Positions 16,650 to 25,093 are shown, numbered from the stretch's first letter. The stretch: 64,000 nt of DNA from Mucilaginibacter sp. cycad4 (GCF_034263275.1 NZ_CP139559.1:4216001-4280000), one strand, 5' to 3'. Notes: generated by a model from the letters alone, not told the origin. Translations and numbers: made by a program.

Positions 16650-17900
16650 ATGTCATATTTATTTACTTCAGAGTCAGTATCAGAAGGTCACCCGGATAAA
16701 GTGGCCGATCAGATCTCGGACGCGCTGATTGATCATTTTTTAGCATTTGATGCCGAATCGAAAGTTGCCTGCGAAACGCTGGTGACCACAGGCCAGGTTT
16801 TTTTAGCCGGCGAAGTAAAATCAAAAGCCTATCTCGATGTACAGAAGATCGCCCGCGAGGTGATCAACAAGATCGGGTATACCAAAGGCGAATATATGTT
16901 CGACGGCAGTTCATGCGGCGTGCTATCGGCCATCCACGAACAATCGCCCGATATTAACCAGGGGGTTGACCGCACCGCCAAAGAAGAGCAGGGCGCCGGC
17001 GACCAGGGCATGATGTTTGGCTATGCTACCGTCGAAACTGACAACTACATGCCGCTTGCCCTTGATATAGCCCACGCTTTATTAATTGAGCTTGCAGCCA
17101 TCCGCCGCGAAAATAATGAGATTAAATACCTTCGCCCGGATGCAAAATCGCAGGTTACTTTGGAGTACAGCGACGATAACAAACCGCAGCGTATCGACGC
17201 TATCGTTATCTCAACCCAGCACGACGATTTTGACGATGAGCCAGCCATGCTAACCAAGATCAGCGCCGATATCATCAGCATCCTGATCCCCCGCGTTAAG
17301 GCTAAATACCCTAAATACGCCCACTTCTTTAACGACGATATTAAGTACCACATTAACCCAACCGGTAAATTTGTTATCGGCGGGCCGCATGGCGATACAG
17401 GCCTAACCGGCCGTAAAATTATTGTGGATACCTACGGCGGTAAAGGCGCGCACGGCGGTGGTGCCTTCTCTGGCAAAGACCCTTCAAAGGTTGACCGTTC
17501 TGCTGCTTACGCTACCCGCCACATCGCTAAAAACCTGGTTGCTGCCGGCTTGTGCGATGAAGTGCTTGTACAGGTATCATACGCTATAGGCGTTGCACAG
17601 CCAATGGGCATATATGTAAATACTTACGGCACCGCCAAGATTGACCTGCACGACGGCGACATCGCCAAAAAAGTAGAAGGCATTTTTAACATGACCCCAT
17701 ACGCCATTGAAACCCGCTTTAAACTGCGCAACCCTATTTACAGTGAAACCGCAGCTTACGGACACTTCGGCAGGCCTAACGAAACGGTTACCAAAACTTT
17801 TGTTGGCCACGACGGCAGCAGGCTTGAGCGCCAGGTTGAGCTGTTTACCTGGGAAAAACTTGATTACGTTGATCAGGTTAAAGCAGCCTTCGGGTTGTAA
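16650..17900 (+). CDS. metK: S-adenosylmethionine synthetase
   Basis: A 416-aa cytosolic enzyme that makes SAM from methionine and ATP. The N-terminal GHPDKVADQISDALID is present, with the catalytic His and Asp. The signature GAGDQGMMFGYA and the glycine-rich GGGAFSGKDPSKVDRSAAY loop follow. It is slightly longer than the 384-aa E. coli enzyme because of an insertion near 150-200. It is monocistronic, preceded by a SAM-II-type leader and followed by a hairpin at 17925-17954. The leader suggests feedback by its own product. Confidence 0.97.
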   Translation: MSYLFTSESVSEGHPDKVADQISDALIDHFLAFDAESKVACETLVTTGQVFLAGEVKSKAYLDVQKIAREVINKIGYTKGEYMFDGSSCGVLSAIHEQSPDINQGVDRTAKEEQGAGDQGMMFGYATVETDNYMPLALDIAHALLIELAAIRRENNEIKYLRPDAKSQVTLEYSDDNKPQRIDAIVISTQHDDFDDEPAMLTKISADIISILIPRVKAKYPKYAHFFNDDIKYHINPTGKFVIGGPHGDTGLTGRKIIVDTYGGKGAHGGGAFSGKDPSKVDRSAAYATRHIAKNLVAAGLCDEVLVQVSYAIGVAQPMGIYVNTYGTAKIDLHDGDIAKKVEGIFNMTPYAIETRFKLRNPIYSETAAYGHFGRPNETVTKTFVGHDGSRLERQVELFTWEKLDYVDQVKAAFGL

Positions 17901-17924
17901 TTAGCTACACCTATATAATATATG

Positions 17925-17954
17925 CAATAGCGGCGGGCTTACCTGTCGCTATTG
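17925..17954 (+). terminator. Probable terminator of metK
   Basis: An 8-bp stem (CAATAGCG at 17925-17932 with CGCTATTG at 17947-17954) extends inward with wobble pairs, followed by TTGTTT. The T-tract is short. It lies 24 bp after the metK stop. Confidence 0.6.
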
Positions 17955-17959
17955 TTGTT

Positions 17960-18326
17960 TAAGGCGAAAATTATTCTTCTCCGTCAGCAGATGAGTTTCG
18001 GGTGAAAACGGGCAGAACAATGGTGGCCTTGAGCGCCGGAAAGGGCATAGCAAGTTTTTGCAGAAGCAAGGGAAAGAGCGGCGAAGCGGGGCAAAATAAT
18101 TGCAGCCGTGGTTCTGGCCGGTTTGCAGGGCAAAGGCCTTGTGCGGCAAAGAAACCTTTCTGCTGACTTGACTTTTGGTTCTTTTTGTCAAGAAAAAGAA
18201 CAAAGCCAACCCGCGGCGATTGAGCGGGCCGATGCTGTTATTACAGCATGAGTTAGTTAGCACCCGCCTTCTTAATTAAATTATAAATACATACATTTAT
18301 AACCCAAAATCCCCGAGCCTGATTAA
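17960..18326. other. Intergenic region, possible repeat with a doubtful minus-strand ORF
   Basis: A 104-codon minus-strand frame (17949-18263) reads through FFFLTKRTKSQVSRKVSLPH and CPFRRSRPPLFCPFSPETH. It is rich in Cys, Arg and Phe and has no domain I recognise. Its composition does not resemble the neighbouring genes, and it overlaps the metK terminator. I take it as a non-coding, possibly dispersed repeat (inference from general look). Its upstream end contains a TGCTGTTATTACAGCA palindrome at about 18232-18248. Confidence 0.35.
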
Positions 18327-18845
18327 ATGCCTGCTAACACCCGAAATGCCATAACCGCCATCATTAACTTTGCCGCATCGGTTATGATAACCGCATGGTT
18401 CATTGAACAAAAGTTTGGCTATATGGTTACCCCCGGGGCCATATTGCTATCCAATGTTGTTGCCTGTACTAAATGGGTGGTGATGGTTATAGCAGCCATC
18501 ATACTGCTCGAAACTAACAAATGGGTCTTCATCAGGCGGATGAGCTTTGCCAGCCTCGCGGGCAGCTGCGCCATGTTTTCTGTTTATGTGTTCAGGTATA
18601 TACCTGTGAGCAGTTGGGAGCAGTTTACCTATGCCACAGTTTTAGCCCTGCTGGTAATGACCATATTCTTTTTTAAGGCCGTTATAAATACCCGGCTATC
18701 GCTTAAATGGTTTGCAGCATGGATGGTTTGCCTTATTATAAGTGTGGTACTGCAGGTTAAAGTAGTGTTTAGCCTGCACCCCGGAATTGTAACAAATGAG
18801 GTGTCCCAATTTTTTGATTCCCGAAAAAAAAGTGAAATTTCCTGA
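18327..18845 (+). CDS. Four-to-five-helix membrane protein of unknown function
   Basis: A 172-aa hydrophobic protein starting MPANTRNAITAIINFAASVM. It has predicted membrane helices near 9-27, 48-66, 76-93, 104-120 and 130-150, and a short polar tail. I recognise no family. The C-terminal residues run into an AT-rich tail containing GGTGTCCCAATTTTTTGA, repeated in a variant form (GGTGTCCCGTTTTTTGA) about 70 bp later, so the 3' end may have been altered by a local duplication. Confidence 0.6.
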   Translation: MPANTRNAITAIINFAASVMITAWFIEQKFGYMVTPGAILLSNVVACTKWVVMVIAAIILLETNKWVFIRRMSFASLAGSCAMFSVYVFRYIPVSSWEQFTYATVLALLVMTIFFFKAVINTRLSLKWFAAWMVCLIISVVLQVKVVFSLHPGIVTNEVSQFFDSRKKSEIS

Positions 18846-19335
18846 CCCCTCCTTTTTTTAAAAAAACCCGGGTGTCCCGTTTTTTGAGAGCCGAAACGCG
18901 AAACAGGTATTTTCTGAAACACGTTAAAAATCAATAGCTTAACATTTCCGATGAAACAGTATTAAATATTTGATTATCAGCAATTAAACATTCTTCCGGT
19001 GAATTTTACCGCTTATTAAATTTGTGGCTTAACCGCATTTTTTCCCTTATATTTTTCACATATTTTTTGCTGTTTTTTGGCGATTTTTATTTGGGCCCTC
19101 AATTTTACCGCGGGGATACTGACAAAACAGCGTCACCAATATTACAAAAGCCTACAGCTAAATTTGAGCCTTACCCAACCCTCTCCTTCGGAGAGGGCAT
19201 ATGAAATATCCCCGGGTGGGGTTGGTTAAGTCATAAGCCGATAGTATTAAGCCGGAGGCCATAAGCCGGGATTTTCTCCTGCTATACCGTAAGTGTTCGG
19301 AAGATTTTTAATTCCCTTCCCTGGGAGCATCGCGT
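18846..19335. other. Long intergenic region, no convincing gene
   Basis: No gene is supported here. A 60-codon frame at 19022-19204 starts with TTG and ends inside a repeat, so I reject it. A family I-type hairpin with CCCTCTCCTTCGGAGAGGG lies near 19178-19198, followed by GGGTGGGG, like the one between nuoL and nuoK. GTGTCCC...TTTTTTGA is present as a diverged direct repeat around 18801 and 18871. Confidence 0.5.
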
Positions 19336-19556
19336 GGACACATCTTTTTTCTTTTATCATTGATAGAAAAAATGTCATTTCGACGAACCTGGTGGAAGAA
19401 TTCGCGCGCAGAGGAGGTGAGGAGAAATCTTCTACGTCCTGCTTTTATAAGTATCATTGTAGAGCCTGATGTAGAAGATTTCTCTTTCGCCCCACTTCTT
19501 AGCCTGCCCCTGCTCAATCGAAATGACATTTTCTTTTATTTAAAAGATGTGTACAC
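19336..19556. repeat. MITE-like element, family D copy 1
   Basis: An element of about 220 bp with imperfect terminal inverted repeats. The outer arm GGACACATCTTTTTTCTTTT matches, inverted, AAAAGATGTGTAC at the right end. The inner AATGTCATTTCGA (about 19372) matches, inverted, TCGAAATGACATT (about 19518). The interior GGAGGTGAGGAGAAATCTTC and AGAGCCTGATG blocks recur in the second copy at 30573-30785. There is no coding capacity. Confidence 0.75.
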
Positions 19557-19686
19557 ACTGTAGCCCAAGTGAGAGAATCGCACAATCCCTCGCTTTTTTA
19601 TCTCTTCCGAACAATTATGCCGCTATACTGGAACTGATGACTTTGGGCTAAAGGACTAAGCATTAATTTATCAATAACATAACACT

Positions 19687-20763
19687 ATGATTCAAAAAAA
19701 TGGAAGGCCGCTGGTTGTGGAAATAATCCGCACCGATGTGCGCGACGCGGCGCGCAGGGACGCTAAAAGAGGGATCCGTCCCAGGGTTTATGACCCCGAT
19801 GCTATCCCTCCCGACCTGTTTATTATTCATCAGGCCAATACATGGATGGAGATGGAGCGTGAGCGCCAAACACCCCGGATGCTGTTTGGCGAGTTTTGGC
19901 TTGAGGGGGAGCTATGCATCCTGTTTGCCGATACCAACATGGGCAAAAGCCTGCTGGCTGTACAACTGGGCGACAGCATTGCCCGCGGACAGGCCATTAC
20001 ACCTTTTAAAATGGATGCCGAACCCAACCCGGTGCTGTACATTGATTTTGAACTGAGCGGCAAACAATTTGAACAGCGCTATACCGACGGCAACGCCACC
20101 CATGCCTTTCACGAAAATTTTTACCGCGGCGAATTTGATCAGATGACCGGTCTGCCGCAGGATTTTAAAACTTTTGATGAGTTTATTACTTACGGGCTTA
20201 GTCGCGCTATTAAGCGTACCGATGCGAAAGTGCTTATTATTGATAATATTACCTGCCTGCGCAACGGCACCGAGCGCAGCAGCCAGGCGCTCTCGCTCAT
20301 GAAACAGCTTAAACTGCTTAAAACCCGGCATGGCCTCAGTATCCTGGTGCTGGCCCATACACCCAAGCGCAACCCTGCCCTGCCCATTACCCGCAACGAC
20401 CTGCAAGGCAGCAAAATGCTCATCAACTTTTGCGACAGCGCCTTCGCCATGGCCGAAAGCCAAACCCTGCCCGGCTACCGTTACCTTAAACAGGTAAAAC
20501 AACGCAGCACCGCCGAAATGTACGGCAGCCATAACGTATGCCTCGGCAAGTTGGAAAGGCAAAACGGCTTTTTACAATTTGTATTTTCCCATACCGATAA
20601 CGAAGTTAAACACCTGCGCCGCTACAGCCAGATGGAACGCCAGCGCCGGGCGGCAGATGTGCTTTCGCTTCATAAACAGGGCTTAAGCCAAAGGCAGATT
20701 GCCGGGCGGTTGGAAATGAGTTTATCGGCAGTGAACAGGGTGTTGGGGGTTGCGGGGGGATAG
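19687..20763 (+). CDS. RecA-like P-loop ATPase with C-terminal HTH
   Basis: A 358-aa protein of the AAA_25/RepA-like RecA fold. Walker A is ADTNMGKS (81-88) and Walker B is KVLIIDN, with Asp186. A sensor-like ILVLAHTPKR follows, with histidine in the place used by hexameric helicases. The last 30 residues (LHKQGLSQRQIAGRLEMSLS and on) form a resolvase-type helix-turn-helix. Such proteins occur on Bacteroidota mobile elements near primases or integrases, but none is adjacent here. The GC content is higher than in the flanks. The IS4-type element begins 19 bp after its stop. Confidence 0.75.
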   Translation: MIQKNGRPLVVEIIRTDVRDAARRDAKRGIRPRVYDPDAIPPDLFIIHQANTWMEMERERQTPRMLFGEFWLEGELCILFADTNMGKSLLAVQLGDSIARGQAITPFKMDAEPNPVLYIDFELSGKQFEQRYTDGNATHAFHENFYRGEFDQMTGLPQDFKTFDEFITYGLSRAIKRTDAKVLIIDNITCLRNGTERSSQALSLMKQLKLLKTRHGLSILVLAHTPKRNPALPITRNDLQGSKMLINFCDSAFAMAESQTLPGYRYLKQVKQRSTAEMYGSHNVCLGKLERQNGFLQFVFSHTDNEVKHLRRYSQMERQRRAADVLSLHKQGLSQRQIAGRLEMSLSAVNRVLGVAGG

Positions 20764-20782
20764 AGATTTTTTTGCGTCGTTT

Positions 20783-22257
20783 GCTACCGCAAGCGCAATG
20801 TCATTAAGTTAGCGAATAAGTTACTAATAATCAGTTATTTATCTTTATTTAATTGATTATTTTTCCTATATTTAATTCATAATCAATTAGTTAAAGTGCA
20901 AAAAAAACCTCATTTTTAATCATAGAAAAATTGAGGGAGACAATTTTCAGCAAGGAGCTTGCTCTGAAGTTTAAGATGAATGAACAAGACTTTACCAGGA
21001 ACAGAAAGCAGCCTTTTAGTTCAACTTTGCTATTTATGTTCAATTTATTAAGAAGAAGCCTTGCCATTGAAATAGATGGCTTCGTACGTTATTTGAATGA
21101 GCATTTTTCTTTTGGCAATGCCCGCTCTTTTACCTCAAGCGCTTTTATTCAGAACCGGAAAAAGATCGATCCAGCCGTTTTCAGTCACCTTTCAAATGTG
21201 ATTATTGAGAACTTTTACACGACAGACAACGAGACGGCAAACTATTTAAATGGTATTAGGATACTGGTTGTTGATAGCACCAAACTTACTTTACCTTATA
21301 CTGCCGAATTAAAAAAGTGCTATGGCGTAATGAAAAATCAGTCCACAGTGGAAGTTGTACAAGCAAGAGCATCTGTTTTATACGATGTTTTAAATGGCTT
21401 AGTCTTAGATGCAGCTTTAGATGGTTTGAATAAAGGGGAAAGGGAACTCGCGCTAAGGCATAACCAAAAATGGAAAAAGAAAGACCTGATCATATATGAC
21501 AGAGGATACCCTTCTTACGATTTTATACATGAGCATGTTAAATTGGGGGCTGATTGTTTGATACGGGTAACAGTAGCGAATTTTTCGTTCGCTACTACCT
21601 TTGTAGCCGGCGGTAAGAAATCTGTAGTTACGGAAATATATCCCTCAGAAAGTCATTCACTAAAAGATAAGGATTATGATAAAAATACTCCGTTAAAAGT
21701 GCGTTTATTAAGGGTTGACCTTCCGAGCGGAGAAGTAGAGGTACTGATAACAACTTTGTTGGATAGTACTAAATACCCTGCTAAACTGTTTAAAAAGCTA
21801 TATTTCATGCGATGGGGAGTTGAGACCTTTTATGATGAATTAAAGAACAAACTTAAGGTCGAACACTTCACAGGTTACTCACAAGCGAGCATATTGCAGG
21901 ATTTTTATTGTGCCATTTTTATCAGCAATCTTCAATCGGTTATTGTAAATGATCTGGAACCGGAATTGTCTATACAAAATGAAGCCAAAAAATACGATTA
22001 CAAGGTAAATACAAACCTCTCTTATGGGTTCTTAAAAAACAGGATATTAGAATTGCTTTGTAAACAAGCCCCTTTAGAATCTGTATTTCAGGAATTAGAA
22101 GCTTTGTTTATTAAACATACTATCCCGGTGAGAAATAATCGAACGTTCCCAAGACATGCCGGTAAATACAGAGCCAGGATCAGACCTAAAGTAACTAAAA
22201 ATCAAAAAGATGCAATCTAAAACCAACTTAACTTAATGACATTGCGCTTGCGGTAGC
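20783..22257 (+). mobile_element. IS4-family insertion sequence, complete
   Basis: A 1475-bp element bounded by perfect 28-bp terminal inverted repeats (20783-20810 and 22230-22257, beginning GCTACCGCAAGCGCAATGTC). It carries one intact transposase gene. GATAGAGA occurs outside both ends (20759-20766 and 22261-22268), but not at the exact boundaries, so a target duplication is not proven. The perfect ends and intact gene suggest recent activity. Confidence 0.9.
20931..22220 (+). CDS. IS4-family transposase
   Basis: A 429-aa DDE transposase. The first catalytic aspartate is in RILVVDSTKLTLPYT. The second is in LIIYDRGYPSYDF, the IS4-type Y-D-R-G-Y-P-S block. The catalytic glutamate lies in the Y-x2-K-type motif WGVETFYDELKNKLKVEHF. 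It is uninterrupted and fills almost the whole element. The C-terminus is basic (RARIRPKVTKNQK). Confidence 0.92.
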   Translation: MRETIFSKELALKFKMNEQDFTRNRKQPFSSTLLFMFNLLRRSLAIEIDGFVRYLNEHFSFGNARSFTSSAFIQNRKKIDPAVFSHLSNVIIENFYTTDNETANYLNGIRILVVDSTKLTLPYTAELKKCYGVMKNQSTVEVVQARASVLYDVLNGLVLDAALDGLNKGERELALRHNQKWKKKDLIIYDRGYPSYDFIHEHVKLGADCLIRVTVANFSFATTFVAGGKKSVVTEIYPSESHSLKDKDYDKNTPLKVRLLRVDLPSGEVEVLITTLLDSTKYPAKLFKKLYFMRWGVETFYDELKNKLKVEHFTGYSQASILQDFYCAIFISNLQSVIVNDLEPELSIQNEAKKYDYKVNTNLSYGFLKNRILELLCKQAPLESVFQELEALFIKHTIPVRNNRTFPRHAGKYRARIRPKVTKNQKDAI

Positions 22258-22311
22258 GGAGATAGAGACACTGTCTTGTCCTAAAATAGGTTTACACAAC
22301 AGTAAACAAAA

Positions 22312-22692
22312 ATGGAAAGATATTCAAAAGTGTATGGCAGCAAATGGCAAAGCCAGTACAGCGAGGAGTTTAAGCGTAAAGTTTGTCAAGAATATTTAGA
22401 AGGTCAGGAAAGCCGAACAACGATTGAAAGGAAATACAAATTAGGCAATAGCCGTATTGCGTTTTGGCTCAAATCATTCGGATTGGAGATGAAGAAAACA
22501 ATTTATGTATCTTCGAATGATATGCCAACCAAGAAAGATCAGGATGTCCCGGCCGAAAACAGCGCATCAATTAAGTTATTAAAAAAGCAACTTGAAGATG
22601 CATTGCTGGAGAAGGAGCTTTATCGTAAAATGATAGAAGTGGCCGAAAGAGATCTTAAGATCAATATCCGAAAAAAGTCCGATACCAAGTAA
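22312..22692 (+). CDS. IS3-family transposase OrfA
   Basis: A 126-aa protein with an N-terminal helix-turn-helix (SEEFKRKVCQEYLEGQESRT, then YKLGNSRIAFWLKSFG), followed by a coiled-coil leucine-zipper region (LLKKQLEDALLEKELYRKMI) used for oligomerisation. Translation can shift to the -1 frame at 22671-22677 to make the OrfAB transposase. Confidence 0.9.
   Translation: MERYSKVYGSKWQSQYSEEFKRKVCQEYLEGQESRTTIERKYKLGNSRIAFWLKSFGLEMKKTIYVSSNDMPTKKDQDVPAENSASIKLLKKQLEDALLEKELYRKMIEVAERDLKINIRKKSDTK
22671..22677 (+). promoter_or_regulatory. Programmed -1 ribosomal frameshift site
   Basis: The sequence A AAA AAG is in the exact phase needed (codons AAA at 22672 and AAG at 22675 in orfA). The -1 frame is open from there through the annotated orfB ATG at 22722 and on to 23597, reading V-R-Y-Q-V-I-R-E-I-K-D-S-Y-P-G-M. 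A shift here would produce a single OrfAB transposase, as in other IS3-family elements. Confidence 0.85.
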
Positions 22693-22721
22693 TCCGTGAG
22701 ATTAAAGACAGCTACCCTGGG

Positions 22722-23597
22722 ATGAGCCTGGTGAAGTGCTGTTGTTTACTTGGAGTTACCCGGCAGGCCTATTACCAGCATTTTTGGGAGACAGAAGCGA
22801 TAAGCTTTGAGCAGGAAATATTATTAAATGAGGTCCGGGCAATAAGGGCCATACATCCGATTATTGGCGGTAAAAAACTCTATGTTTTGCTGCAGCCTTT
22901 TTTGCTTGAGCACCGGATAAAAATGGGCAGGGATGCGCTTTTTGATCTGCTTGCTGCTCACTACTTGTTAGTTAGAAAGAAAAGGCGGCGCATACATACT
23001 ACTCAATCTTTTCATTGGCTAAGAAAATATCCTAATTGCATAAGAGAAATTATTCCGACTAAAGTGAACGAAATATGGGTGTCAGATATCACTTACTACA
23101 GGACAAAGAAGGGATTCGTTTATATCAGTTTTATAACGGATGCCTATAGTAAAAAGATCGTCGGCTATCATGCCGCTGATACACTGGATGCAGTTCACAC
23201 ACTTAGTGCTTTACAAATGGCCATTAAAGAAAGTGACCAGCCTTTGACTGGCTTAATACATCATTCAGACAGAGGTGTTCAGTACTGTAGCTATGATTAT
23301 GTAAAGCTATTACAGGACAATGAAATAATCATCAGCATGACCGAAAACGGAGACCCTTTAGAGAACGCAGTAGCGGAACGGATAAATGGAATAATGAAAC
23401 AGGAGTACCTGGAACATCATATACTTAATGATAAAAACCAGGTTATGGAACTTTTAGCTAAGTCTGTAAACACTTATAATAAGCTAAGGCCTCACATGAG
23501 TTGCAATATGCTTACACCTGAGATCGTACATCAAAATAACCTATCTGTACAGCGAAATTGGAAAAGTTATTATAATTCAAAAAATGTCAATCTGTAA
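22722..23597 (+). CDS. IS3-family transposase OrfB (integrase core)
   Basis: A 291-aa DDE integrase catalytic protein. The three acidic residues fall in VSDITYYRTKKGFVYISF (Asp), LIHHSDRGVQYCS (Asp) and ENAVAERINGIMKQEYL (Glu, 35 residues on). Its frame is -1 relative to orfA and continues upstream to the slippery site, so it is probably expressed mainly as part of OrfAB. The internal ATG at 22722 would give the free OrfB form. Confidence 0.92.
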   Translation: MSLVKCCCLLGVTRQAYYQHFWETEAISFEQEILLNEVRAIRAIHPIIGGKKLYVLLQPFLLEHRIKMGRDALFDLLAAHYLLVRKKRRRIHTTQSFHWLRKYPNCIREIIPTKVNEIWVSDITYYRTKKGFVYISFITDAYSKKIVGYHAADTLDAVHTLSALQMAIKESDQPLTGLIHHSDRGVQYCSYDYVKLLQDNEIIISMTENGDPLENAVAERINGIMKQEYLEHHILNDKNQVMELLAKSVNTYNKLRPHMSCNMLTPEIVHQNNLSVQRNWKSYYNSKNVNL

Positions 23598-23704
23598 ACC
23601 TATTTTAGGACTAATCAATAATGTAAACCTATAGCAGGATTAATCAATTAAACTGTAAACTTATTTTAGGACGATACACTGTAAACTTATTTTAGGACGA
23701 TACA
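23595..23704. repeat. Array of terminal-repeat copies at the IS3 right end
   Basis: Four copies of a motif of about 24 bp are seen: GTAAACCTATTTTAGGACTA (about 23596), GTAAACCTATAGCAGGATTA (about 23623), and two copies of GTAAACTTATTTTAGGACGA at 23655-23678 and 23681-23704. The last two form a perfect 26-bp tandem repeat beginning CTGTAAAC. Confidence 0.85.
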
Positions 23705-23709
23705 ATTTG

Positions 23710-24030
23710 ATGATACTTAGCAATCGCTGGCGCACGCGTGTCGCGTGTGCCCCGCATGCTATGCTAAGTGACACACAATTCCTCATCGGTATGTCCTTCA
23801 TACTTAGCAACACATCATACCTCACTAAGCTCTATACCTTTCCATTCAGGATACACGCGACACGCGTGCACCAGCGCTAGGTAAAGGTTTAATTAATATT
23901 GAGTTTTTATAAAACAACATAGGCTGGTACACGCGGCACGCGTGCACCAGCCTATGTAAAAACCTTCTGTTAGCCCATCGCTGGCCTATAGCTGGCGCAC
24001 GCGTCGCGTGTGAACCGCATGCTCTGCATT
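23710..24030. repeat. Cluster of GC-rich palindromes, family E
   Basis: Four related units are built on CACGCGTGTCGCGTGTG or its inverse, each flanked by GCTGG/CCAGC: about 23724-23756, about 23850-23881, a 41-nt near-perfect palindrome at 23917-23957 (ACATAGGCTGGT outward), and about 23989-24027. The first two are inverted relative to each other. Related single copies occur near 25577-25602 and 41137-41178. There are no genes between 23598 and 24079. Confidence 0.75.
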
Positions 24031-24079
24031 ACGTCACATCTTATCACCCCCCTTTTCTCAACCATATATCCTCCCTTAC

Positions 24080-25030
24080 TCAATAAACAACTTTTTGACC
24101 CTGCCAGCCGGTATTTAACAGAAACTGCTCCCAGTTAAGGGCATTCGGATCGACCCTGCGGCTCCATTGCAGGTCCCGGTCTTTGCCGAAATAGCCATAC
24201 TCAACAGCATACTCCGCCATTCCCATGGTCTCATCTACCAGCAGTTTGTTTGACCCAAATTCGGGCAGGTGATGCAAAAAGTCCTCCCGGGCAAAAGCAG
24301 CGCCGTAAACTGCTTTCTTACCCGTAACACGTACAAATGTATCTACCATTTCCTGGGGTGAAATAATGTCACCGATCACCGGCAGGGACTTGCCCGCATA
24401 ATAACCAGGATCTGAAAAAATTTCTAAAACCGCCGGACCTGTGGCTGTCAGCGGGTCCACAAACGGAGCCCTGAAGTGTCTGGGTAAATAAATCGGGAAC
24501 ACCAGCGTGCCGCCCTCCATACGGGGCGTATAGAACTCCATCAAATTGGTGTAGAAAAATGCCATGTAAATGAACGAACTGGTGACAGGCAACGTGCGGA
24601 TATAAGCTTCAATGTTTGCCTTATCGGTGAAATGAGGGGCAAACTTTCTCCCTCCTGTAATTTGATCTACATTTTCCAAACTACTAAAAATAATATGTTT
24701 AACGCCGGCTTCAACTGCTGCGTTAGCCAACTGTTTACCCAGTTCCTCCTCGTGCGTTTGGTGCGGGTCAATGCCCGGTGTCATCATAAAAACGCCGTCC
24801 GAACCACGGAACGCTTCCACGTAATCTTTCTGAAAACCCAGGTCAAGCGGTAAGTTAACGAGTTCCAATCCCTGCTCAAGCAAAGTGCTCAACCCCGGCG
24901 AGCCGGTACGACGGGTAATACCGCGCACCCGGTACCGTCTGCTTGCTAACAGTGTCCGGGCGGCACTATAGCCTTGTTTACCCAAAACGCCGGTAATGGT
25001 AATAAGCGGTTTATTATTTTCAGCCATCAT
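24080..25030 (-). CDS. NmrA-family NAD(P)-binding protein
   Basis: A 316-aa protein of the atypical short-chain dehydrogenase type. The N-terminal dinucleotide motif TGVLGKQG sits at about 14-21 within LITITGVLGKQGYSAARTLL, followed by an arginine-rich stretch (RGITRRTG) that would favour NADP. The middle carries GVFMMTPGIDPHQT and GVKHIIFSSLENV, typical of NmrA/HscARG-like redox sensors and quinone-oxidoreductase-like proteins. It is divergent from an HxlR regulator with a 103-bp shared control region, a common arrangement for electrophile or redox responses (inference). Confidence 0.85.
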   Translation of the reverse strand: MMAENNKPLITITGVLGKQGYSAARTLLASRRYRVRGITRRTGSPGLSTLLEQGLELVNLPLDLGFQKDYVEAFRGSDGVFMMTPGIDPHQTHEEELGKQLANAAVEAGVKHIIFSSLENVDQITGGRKFAPHFTDKANIEAYIRTLPVTSSFIYMAFFYTNLMEFYTPRMEGGTLVFPIYLPRHFRAPFVDPLTATGPAVLEIFSDPGYYAGKSLPVIGDIISPQEMVDTFVRVTGKKAVYGAAFAREDFLHHLPEFGSNKLLVDETMGMAEYAVEYGYFGKDRDLQWSRRVDPNALNWEQFLLNTGWQGQKVVY

Positions 25031-25046
25031 TTTCTATAAATTTTAA

Positions 25047-25093
25047 ACTATAATTATTATAGTTGCAAAACTATTTATAGATATATACATTTG
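25047..25093 (+). promoter_or_regulatory. hxlR promoter overlapping candidate operators
   Basis: A promoter fits well: TTG at 25063-25065, a 20-bp spacer, and TACATTTG at 25086-25093. The TTG overlaps a perfect 19-bp palindrome, AACTATAATTATTATAGTT (25047-25065), and lies next to ATAGTTGCAAAACTAT. This arrangement suits autoregulation by the HxlR protein and control of the divergent nmrA-like gene. Confidence 0.55.

Larger units (their letters stand above)
22272..23704 (+). mobile_element. IS3-family insertion sequence with multiplied right end
   Basis: The left end TGTCTTGTCCTAAAATAGGT (22272 on) is the inverse of the right end ATTTTAGGACGATACA. The element encodes orfA and orfB with a frameshift signal. 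It begins 14 bp after the IS4 element. The right end contains four copies of the terminal motif between 23595 and 23704, the last two being an exact 26-bp tandem repeat. The true right boundary could therefore be at 23678 or 23704. No target duplication is visible. Confidence 0.85.

Noticed and set aside
19022..19204. 60-codon plus-strand frame with hydrophobic start
   Set aside because: It starts with TTG, ends inside a palindromic repeat and has no recognisable domain.
19912..20562. 216-codon minus-strand frame inside the RecA-like ATPase gene
   Set aside because: It is fully antisense to a gene with clear Walker motifs and is GC-rich in a way that opens antisense frames.
20759..22268. GATAGAGA on both sides of the IS4 element as a target duplication
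   Set aside because: The left copy is 16 bp from the perfect inverted repeat while the right copy is 3 bp away, so it does not flank the element symmetrically.
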